Source of the DNA: an uncultured Eubacteriales bacterium
GTDB lineage: Bacteria; Bacillota; Clostridia; Peptostreptococcales; Anaerovoracaceae
Direction of reading: 5' to 3'
Assembly: GCA_900551415.1 (NCBI GenBank)
Contig: URWB01000085.1
Location: 1-10,618, forward strand
Length of the DNA: 10,618 nt
Shown piece after piece: positions 5,747 through 10,618 of this stretch. The notes under the pieces are model-generated. The model saw nothing but the letters and a program-made list of their open reading frames with translations, was not told the origin of the DNA and did not search any database. A program made the translations under genes and the position numbers. The stretch's first letter is position 1, and each line of letters starts with the position of its first letter.

Positions 5747-5812
5747 CCGCCGCTGTATGAAAGAAGCGTGTATTGCGGATAGACGATTCACACAAAGCAG
5801 GCAGGCGCAGGG

Positions 5813-5846
5813 CATCAACCGATCGCAGCAGATACCTTGTTGATGC
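5813..5846. other. Hairpin between convergent genes
   Basis: GCATCAAC at 5813-5820 pairs perfectly with GTTGATGC at 5839-5846 across an 18-nt loop. It lies in the 111-bp gap between the convergent blaI operon and the permease gene, where transcripts from both sides should end. There is no T run on either strand, so its role as a terminator is uncertain. I see no other terminator in the gap. Confidence 0.35.
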
Positions 5847-5857
5847 GGGACAAAAGC

Positions 5858-7369
5858 TTAAAACGGTCGGATGCGGCCTGTGGCGATCATGAAGATCGCG
5901 ATCAGCGCGAGCACGAGCAAAGCGATTGCAAGGACCATTTCATAAGGACGTTCGAAAACCGGACGTCCTCTTTCTTTTTTGCCGAGGGCATAGACGAGAA
6001 TGCCCGGCGCGTAGAGGATGCAGGCGATGAAAGTCAGCTCCAATCCGGACGAGTAGAGCATCCAGATGCCGTAGGCGGTGCCGATGATCGCGAAGAAACG
6101 AGCGGTTGCCAGCGAACCGCCGCGTGCGGCGATGTTCGCATCGGAGTCAGAACCGGGAGCAGGAGATTTTGCTCCGCGGGGAAAGCCTTCGCCGCGCAGC
6201 GTGACCTTCAGATAGTACAGCGCGCTCAGGAAGTACGGAATCATGATCATCGTCGTGCTGAACGTGTAGAAGACCTGATAGGTGGAGGCGCTAAAAAAGA
6301 TGACGATCAGAAACAGCTGCACCAGTCCGTTGGTCAGATAGAGGGCGAATGACGGCGAGCCGTTTGGGTTGGCACGCGCGAAAGCCTTGAGGAACACGCC
6401 CTGCCGCGCGGCGGAGTACGGACAGTCGGCGGCCAGGATCGTCCAGCCGAGCAGCGCACCCGCCAGCGAAAGAATCACGCCAATGTTGACAATAGCGGCG
6501 CCCCAGGGGCCGATGACCGCCTGCAGGATACCTGCCATCTGCGGACTTTTGAGGCTGGCGAGTTCTTCGGTAGGGAGTACGCCCATACTGAGAATGGCAA
6601 CGAGCACATAGATCGCGAAGATGCCGAGGAATCCGGTCAGCGAGGCCTTGCCGACGTCCGCGGAATGCTTGGCGCGCGCGGAGAGTACGACCGCGCCCTC
6701 CACGCCGATGAAGGACCAGACGGTTGCAGAGGTGGTCGCTTTGATCTGCGTGGAGATATCCGGCGCGCCGGGCGTGTCCGCGCCCCAAAAGTTCTCCATA
6801 AAAACAGCAGGACGGAACGCGCCGAAAAAGATGACGGCGATGACAAAAAGCAGGATCGGGATCAGCTTGGCGATGGTGGTAATGACATTGAGCGCGGCTG
6901 CCTCCTGCACGCCCCGCAGAATCAGAGCGTTGAGCAACCAGATGATAGCAGAGGCACAGACGATCGAGAGCAGATTGTTGCCGTCACCGAAGATCGGGAA
7001 GAAATGACCGATCGCGCCAAACAGCAAAGTTGTATAAGAAACATTGCACAGGAGTGCGCTGACCCAATAGCCCCAGGCGGAGTTGAAGCCGACAAATTCG
7101 CCGAAGCCCTCCTTGGCATAGCTGTAGATCCCGTTAGTCAGATCGGGGCGCACGCGGTTGAGCCCGAAGAAGCACATCATCAGGCAGAACATGCCGATGC
7201 CGCAGATGGTCCAGCCGATGAGGACACTGCCGGTATGCGCACCGCTTGCAGCCATATCGCCTGCCGTTGTAAAAATACCGCCGCCGATGGTCGAACCGAT
7301 GATCATGGCGGTCAGCTTGGTGAAGCTCAGAGAATGGTTCTGTGCCTGAGCCGTATTTTGTTCATTCAT
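5858..7369 (-). CDS. Basic amino acid/polyamine antiporter, APC superfamily (ArcD-like)
   Basis: A 503-residue transporter with about 12 or 13 hydrophobic helices, normal for the APA family (arginine:ornithine, lysine:cadaverine and related exchangers). The first helix carries the substrate-backbone motif GSTIGGGIF (25-33). Helix 6 has the family segment WSFIGVEGAVVLSARAK. Family members swap a basic amino acid for its decarboxylation or deimination product, or for a polyamine. No arginine deiminase or decarboxylase gene is nearby, so substrate choice is open. I chose the ATG at 7369 over the TTG at 7372, because AAAGGAG at 7378-7384 is 8 nt from the ATG and only 5 from the TTG. A loop near residues 395-420, rich in Gly, Pro, Ser and Ala, looks variable. 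It is divergent from the GntR operon and shares the intergenic region holding a large palindrome, so joint control is possible. Confidence 0.88.
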   Translation of the reverse strand: MNEQNTAQAQNHSLSFTKLTAMIIGSTIGGGIFTTAGDMAASGAHTGSVLIGWTICGIGMFCLMMCFFGLNRVRPDLTNGIYSYAKEGFGEFVGFNSAWGYWVSALLCNVSYTTLLFGAIGHFFPIFGDGNNLLSIVCASAIIWLLNALILRGVQEAAALNVITTIAKLIPILLFVIAVIFFGAFRPAVFMENFWGADTPGAPDISTQIKATTSATVWSFIGVEGAVVLSARAKHSADVGKASLTGFLGIFAIYVLVAILSMGVLPTEELASLKSPQMAGILQAVIGPWGAAIVNIGVILSLAGALLGWTILAADCPYSAARQGVFLKAFARANPNGSPSFALYLTNGLVQLFLIVIFFSASTYQVFYTFSTTMIMIPYFLSALYYLKVTLRGEGFPRGAKSPAPGSDSDANIAARGGSLATARFFAIIGTAYGIWMLYSSGLELTFIACILYAPGILVYALGKKERGRPVFERPYEMVLAIALLVLALIAIFMIATGRIRPF

Positions 7370-7429
7370 CAAAAAGTCTCCTTTATCAACTGAAGTTACC
7401 TTTGGTATGTATTGCGCAAAAATTTCTGC

Positions 7430-7458
7430 TTGACAAATCGGCCTGCATGCATTATTGT
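7430..7458 (+). promoter_or_regulatory. Promoter of the gntR-ABC operon
   Basis: A perfect -35 TTGACA at 7430-7435 and a -10 TATTGT at 7453-7458 (4 of 6 matches) are 17 bp apart. The -10 lies inside the left arm of the large palindrome, as expected for a self-repressed promoter. The leader to the GntR start is about 200 nt and otherwise shows only a small hairpin. Confidence 0.65.
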
Positions 7459-7480
7459 ATTAGTTAAATAGTACAATAAT
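7451..7480. promoter_or_regulatory. 30-bp near-perfect palindrome, likely GntR operator
   Basis: The arms ATTATTGTA (7451-7459) and TACAATAAT (7472-7480) are perfect inverted repeats. The 12-bp centre continues the symmetry around TTAA, so 13 of 15 base pairs match; only 7460/7471 and 7463/7468 do not. The inner part has the form TGTA, TA, TTAA, TA, TACA, which resembles operators of YtrA-type GntR regulators. It covers the -10 of the gntR promoter and lies 82 bp upstream of the divergent permease start, so it may affect both directions. Confidence 0.75.
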
Positions 7481-7608
7481 ACACAAGGCTAAAACGGCGC
7501 ATTGTTCAAAGAGATTTTCAAGATTCCGAGTCTAAGCATAGTATGAGCAAAAAGCGCGAAAATATGAAATCTGAAATTGGAAATTCTGAAGCGAAAGCTT
7601 AAAAATGA

Positions 7609-7642
7609 GCGCATGTGCAGAGCCTTCGCGCGGGGCATGCGC
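7609..7642 (+). other. Leader hairpin just before the gntR ribosome binding site
   Basis: GCGCATG at 7609-7615 pairs with CATGCGC at 7636-7642, leaving a 20-nt loop that includes a GC-rich stretch. It ends 4 nt before the AAGGAGG at 7647-7653, so it could influence translation. It may also be chance in GC-rich DNA. Confidence 0.3.
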
Positions 7643-7664
7643 AGAGAAGGAGGGAACGGGAAAA

Positions 7665-8042
7665 ATGGATAAACAGCTGCAGGAAAACATGCCGATCTAC
7701 ATGCAGATCATGCAAAAAGTCAGAGAAGCGATCGCGTCCGGCGAGCTCGCGCCGGGGGCGCGCGTCGCGTCTGTGCGGGAGCTTGCCGGCGCGTTTTCCG
7801 TGAATCCGAATACCATGCAGCGGGCACTGAACGAGCTGGAGCGCGAGGGACTTTTGGTATCCGAGCGTACCAGCGGGCGGTTTGTGACGAAGGATACAGC
7901 GCAGATCGACGCGATGCGGCGCCAGCTTGCGGAGGAGGCCGCGGCGCGGTTTCGCAGAGAAATGCAGACGCTGGGATTCAGCGAGGCAGAGATGCTGGCG
8001 TTTTTTCGTGTAAGTGCGGATGACGCTGTGCGGGGCGCGTAG
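7665..8042 (+). CDS. GntR-family repressor, YtrA type
   Basis: A 125-residue regulator. The N-terminal winged helix-turn-helix is complete: PIYMQIMQKVREAIASGEL (10-28), GARVASVRELAGAFSVNPNT (31-50), then MQRALNELEREGLLVSERTSG and the wing strand RFVTKD. The remaining ~50 residues form a short helical tail (QIDAMRRQLAEEAAARFRREM), as in the YtrA subfamily, with no room for a sensory domain such as those of FadR or HutC types. I prefer the ATG at 7665 to the in-frame ATG at 7605: AAGGAGG (7647-7653) precedes the former, with a rather long 11-nt gap, and the latter has no ribosome binding site. YtrA-type repressors normally control the ABC transporter genes that follow, as here. They often respond to cell-wall antibiotics or other envelope stress; the inducer is not evident. 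Confidence 0.9.
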   Translation: MDKQLQENMPIYMQIMQKVREAIASGELAPGARVASVRELAGAFSVNPNTMQRALNELEREGLLVSERTSGRFVTKDTAQIDAMRRQLAEEAAARFRREMQTLGFSEAEMLAFFRVSADDAVRGA

Positions 8043-8082
8043 GGCACGTTGCACGGGAGGTCCGGCGTAAGGCGGCGCGCGG

Positions 8083-8118
8083 TGCGTATGGATTGCGCAG
8101 TGCATATGGATTGCGCAG
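8083..8118 (+). repeat. Two 18-bp tandem repeats between gntR and the ABC ATPase gene
   Basis: The unit TGCRTATGGATTGCGCAG occurs twice without a gap (8083-8100 and 8101-8118), differing at one base. It lies in the 144-bp gap between the GntR and ATPase genes. I see no promoter or terminator in this gap, so the repeat is probably a slippage product within the operon. Confidence 0.75.
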
Positions 8119-8186
8119 TGCGGTCGGCAGCGCCAAGCCGCGCGTGATGCGGACGGCGGTCACAGACCGCAGAAAGGAAGGGGAAC

Positions 8187-8945
8187 ATGAAAGAACGCCG
8201 CAGCTATGATACTGAAAGAAACTTAAAACTGGTAACGACGCCGCTCGTCTGCCTGTCGGATGTCAGCAAGCAGTTTGACCGGATTCGGGCGCTGGATCAT
8301 GTCAGTCTGGCGATCCCGGAGGGGCGCATCATCGGTCTGCTCGGACCGAACGGGAGCGGCAAGACGACGATGCTCAAAATCCTTGCGGGACTATATACGG
8401 AGTATGAGGGCAGTGTGAGCATCGACGGCCTGCGGCCCGGTGCAAAGACAAAGGCATGCATCGCGTATCTGCCGGACAGCAGCTGCCTGCCGGAGAAAAT
8501 GCTGGTCAGCGATATTGTGAGGCTCTATGAGATTTTCTTTGCGGATTTCGATGCCGAAAAGTGCCGGGAACTGCTTGCAACCTTTGCGATCGGACTGAGC
8601 AAGACGCCGGAGGAAATGTCAAAAGGGATGATTGATAAATTACAGATCTCACTCGTCATGGCACGCAGGGCGCGCCTGTATCTTTTGGATGAGCCGATTG
8701 GCGGTGTCGATGTAGAGGCCAGAGAGCACGTGTTGGATCTGATTCTGGAAAACTTCAACCCCAAGGGGACGATGCTGATCGTGACGCATTTGATTCACGA
8801 TATCGAGCGGCTGTTCGATGACGTCATCGTGTTGAAGGAGGGTCGCGTAGAGACGTTTACAGCTAGTGACAGTCTGCGCGCGCAGTACGGCGGTTCTCTG
8901 GAGGAAGCGCTCAAAGCGATGTTTCGTGAGGAAGCGGCGCGGTAG
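8187..8945 (+). CDS. ABC transporter ATP-binding protein (YtrB/BcrA type)
   Basis: A 252-residue ABC ATPase. The Walker A loop GPNGSGKTT lies at 53-61, Walker B RLYLLDEP at 163-170 with D168 and catalytic E169, and the switch His at 201 (IVTH). The signature is the divergent SKGMIDKLQ (145-153) in place of LSGGQ, and there is no clear Q-loop glutamine in the YLPDSS region (94-99). Both features are usual in YtrB/BcrA-like exporters. A polar N-terminal stretch of about 18 residues precedes the domain. The start has AAGGAAGGGG close upstream and no better alternative. The protein should power the permease encoded 23 bp downstream and be repressed by the upstream GntR protein. Substrate unknown; exporters of this type are linked to bacitracin-like peptides and cell-wall stress. 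Confidence 0.92.
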   Translation: MKERRSYDTERNLKLVTTPLVCLSDVSKQFDRIRALDHVSLAIPEGRIIGLLGPNGSGKTTMLKILAGLYTEYEGSVSIDGLRPGAKTKACIAYLPDSSCLPEKMLVSDIVRLYEIFFADFDAEKCRELLATFAIGLSKTPEEMSKGMIDKLQISLVMARRARLYLLDEPIGGVDVEAREHVLDLILENFNPKGTMLIVTHLIHDIERLFDDVIVLKEGRVETFTASDSLRAQYGGSLEEALKAMFREEAAR

Positions 8946-8968
8946 ATCGAGAGGAAGGGGTGAAAGCC

Positions 8969-10402
8969 ATGAAAATGCGGAATGTCCGGAAATGCTGCAG
9001 GCTGCACGCTAAGCTCGCGGAGAATCAGATCGGGATTTGCCTTGTCTGCGCGGGGATTTTGGCGATGAGCAGTATGGCAGGCGCAATCATTCTTTTACTT
9101 GTCTTAGGAGGCTTTGTGTTTGTTGGGTCGATGTGGTTCTTCGCCAAGACCTATCGGATGCTTTTCGGCGCAACCGGCTATGGGGCGACAGGAGATTTTG
9201 TCCGCAGCCTGCCACTCACCGAAAAGGAAGTGTTCGCGGGCAAGATCCTGACAGGAAGCCTGACAGCCTTCGGCTTGTTTTTGCTTCTGACGCTCAGCCA
9301 AATCTGTATCGCGCGTACACTCTCGATTACCATTCACTGGCGGACCCTTGCGATGAACAGTCCGTTGATACTGCTGATGCTGGTGCTGCTTGCAATCTGT
9401 GCGACCGCCTTGTACAGCATCGGCATGGCGCTGACATATCAGCGCGGGGAAGAAAATCATACGGTGTCCATGGTCACTTGGGCGGAGGTCATCGTTCTGC
9501 TCCTGCCGTTTTTGGTTCTGCTGCTGCCGCTGCTGGTGCCGGTATATCATGCCTCTGTCGGTGCCGCGCTGAAACCGCTGCTGCTGATCACGCTCGTGCT
9601 TACAGTCCTGACGCCGCTACTGGTGCGGGGCGCTTACCGGACGTTTGATTGGGGTACTGCAGAATATCGCGGTTCGCATCGCGGCGGATCAAAGGCTGCA
9701 AAGACGAGTATCCTGCCGCAAAGTAAAACACCTGCGCAGATGTACACGTGGCTTCTGCGGCAATGCGGCGCAGGCGATGTGCTGCAGCAATGCCTCTGGA
9801 CACTGCTGCTGGTCGTCATCTTTGTTGTGCAGGAGCTGCCTGCGTATTTGATCCCGATCCTGATCGTCGGCACCGGTACGCGCCTGCAGTATGAGACAGA
9901 CAATACGATGCTGTACGGAGAGAATGCACCGTTCTATCAGTTGTTTCCGCTGTCTGCGCGGCAAAAGGTCCTGCTGCACATGCAGTGCGGATGCAGGCGT
10001 ATCGCGCCGCTGATGCTGATCGCGGTCAACGGGTATTGCGTGCTTTTGGCAGCCGGCCGCAGTCTGCCGCCGATGCACTCCGGCGAAGCGTTCATCTGCT
10101 TCCTGCTGCTGAACTGTGCGCTTTTGACGGCGGCAGGGCTGTACAGTGGTCTGGTGATGTTCAGTGTGGAATACGGCGGCTGGCGGCAGGCTGCGGCGGA
10201 TCGCAGCCCGAGCCTGCTGGCTGGCAGCGTCTGTGAGATCGTTTTACTGCTGCTCTGTGCCGGTGTGTATGTTCTGCTGTGGCGCTTCGCGCCTCTGCCC
10301 AAAGCAGTCCTGCTTGCGATCTTGACCGCGCTGCAGCTTGTCGGCATGTTTGTCTTTATCAAACTCAACGGCTGGATGCTCGAAAAGAAGTACGCGGTGT
10401 GA
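8969..10402 (+). CDS. Large ABC-2-type permease, probable fused duplication
   Basis: A 477-residue integral membrane protein with about 10 to 12 hydrophobic helices, partner of the ATPase before it. Two regions look alike. Residues 63-93 hold a pattern ending in DFVRSLPLTEKEVFAGK, and residues 314-336 hold PFYQLFPLSARQKVLLHM. This short motif after the first helices of each half is typical of ABC-2 exporters (a leucine or phenylalanine, then PL, then Ser or Thr, then Lys). The halves are joined by a basic soluble stretch (about 222-260). This suggests fusion of two half-length permeases, so one chain may do the work of a dimer. I chose the ATG at 8969: GGAAGGGG (8953-8960) is 8 nt upstream, while the GTG at 8960 would lie within that site. 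The substrate is unknown. Confidence 0.85.
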   Translation: MKMRNVRKCCRLHAKLAENQIGICLVCAGILAMSSMAGAIILLLVLGGFVFVGSMWFFAKTYRMLFGATGYGATGDFVRSLPLTEKEVFAGKILTGSLTAFGLFLLLTLSQICIARTLSITIHWRTLAMNSPLILLMLVLLAICATALYSIGMALTYQRGEENHTVSMVTWAEVIVLLLPFLVLLLPLLVPVYHASVGAALKPLLLITLVLTVLTPLLVRGAYRTFDWGTAEYRGSHRGGSKAAKTSILPQSKTPAQMYTWLLRQCGAGDVLQQCLWTLLLVVIFVVQELPAYLIPILIVGTGTRLQYETDNTMLYGENAPFYQLFPLSARQKVLLHMQCGCRRIAPLMLIAVNGYCVLLAAGRSLPPMHSGEAFICFLLLNCALLTAAGLYSGLVMFSVEYGGWRQAAADRSPSLLAGSVCEIVLLLLCAGVYVLLWRFAPLPKAVLLAILTALQLVGMFVFIKLNGWMLEKKYAV

Positions 10403-10419
10403 AAAGGACAAAACAGCGC

Positions 10420-10617
10420 CTAAAGGCTTTGCAAATAATACAGACCTTTTTTTGTGATTTTTGAACCACTCCTGCCCTGGCTGACACTAATATAGGAATG
10501 ATTCTTTAAATCTGCCATAATTTTTTTCAGAGTACCCTCGCCGACAGTAATTCCCCGTGCAGCAAGTAAAGCCTGCACCACGGGCTTGCTCCAGGAAGAA
10601 CCGCCGTTTTTGCTCTG
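10420..10617 (-). CDS. C-terminal part of an unknown, winged-helix-like protein
   Basis: On the minus strand a frame is open from the right edge to a TAG at 10420-10422, giving 65 residues; the start lies outside the window. The sequence begins QSKNGGSSWSKPVVQALLAA, continues as RGITVGEGTLKKIMADLKNH and then SYISVSQGRSGSKITKKGL, and ends YYLQSL. Helices followed by a basic turn and an ITKKGLYYL end recall the wing and last helix of small winged-helix DNA-binding domains, where the phrase I-T-x-x-G-x-x-x-L is common. It is convergent with the permease gene and only 17 bp from its stop. Local base composition is more AT-rich than the neighbouring operon. I do not recognise the family. The frame has protein-like composition, but it is short. 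Confidence 0.55.
   Translation of the reverse strand, partial: QSKNGGSSWSKPVVQALLAARGITVGEGTLKKIMADLKNHSYISVSQGRSGSKITKKGLYYLQSL
10422..10453 (+). terminator. Possible terminator of the gntR-ABC operon
   Basis: AAAGG plus CT (10422-10428) can pair with AG plus CCTTT (10442-10449) with one bulged A, followed by a run of seven T (10447-10453). It lies 20 nt after the permease stop, within the 3' end of the convergent partial gene. The stem is weak and imperfect. Confidence 0.35.
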
Positions 10618-10618
10618 G

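Noticed and set aside
6665..7393. Long plus-strand open frame opposite the antiporter gene
   Set aside because: It is the antisense of a clear membrane transporter, has no ribosome binding site, and its composition is the reverse-complement shadow of hydrophobic codons.
7605..7664. N-terminal extension of the GntR protein from the ATG at 7605
   Set aside because: No ribosome binding site before 7605, while AAGGAGG precedes 7665, where the normal YtrA-type N-terminus begins.
1..10618. CRISPR array, tRNA or rRNA genes, transposase or integrase
   Set aside because: Reading both strands I saw no spaced direct repeats, no tRNA or rRNA-like segments and no recombinase motifs.

Overview
The window looks like chromosomal DNA of a Firmicute, most likely a gut-type member of the Clostridia (Oscillospiraceae-like). 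This rests on gene content: a NifX-like protein with a His-rich tail, a BlaI/BlaR1 pair, a YtrA-type GntR regulator with a BcrA-type ABC exporter, and a RelB/PIN toxin-antitoxin pair. Strong AGGAGG-like ribosome binding sites and moderately high GC agree. The genus cannot be fixed from the sequence alone.

Layout. (1) 1-1356, plus strand: the 3' end of a NifX/NifB-family cofactor-binding protein with a His/Cys-rich tail, a clear rho-independent terminator, then a separately promoted six-helix membrane polyferredoxin with a TTG start. (2) 1357-2660: a scar. A gene for an AAA ATPase of the AAA_14/DUF4143 type survives only as its first ~20 codons (1595) and a short internal piece (about 2541-2615). 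Between them sits a complete two-gene toxin-antitoxin module on the minus strand, with its own promoter and operator. (3) 2664-5746, plus strand: a BlaI-type repressor, a BlaR1-like M56 metalloprotease and a small membrane protein in one tightly packed operon. It is led by two BlaI-type operators, one a perfect 16-bp palindrome on the promoter and one on the ribosome binding site. The BlaR1-like protein has no recognisable penicillin-binding sensor; its ~330-residue outer domain is unfamiliar and no beta-lactamase is nearby. (4) 5858-7369, minus strand: a basic amino acid/polyamine antiporter of the APC superfamily (ArcD-like), convergent with the blaI operon. (5) 7430-10402, plus strand: a YtrA-type GntR repressor, an ABC ATPase and a large ABC-2-type permease that appears to be a fused duplication. 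A 30-bp near-perfect palindrome in the divergent intergenic region is the likely GntR operator. (6) 10420-10617, minus strand: the C-terminal 65 residues of a further gene running in from the right, winged-helix-like and unidentified.

Two ligand-responsive circuits dominate (BlaI/BlaR1-like and GntR/ABC), both of kinds that commonly answer cell-envelope or antimicrobial stress. The ligand of neither can be read from the sequence. The most unusual points are the non-penicillin-binding BlaR1 variant with its third membrane partner, and the toxin-antitoxin module lying inside the remains of an ATPase gene.
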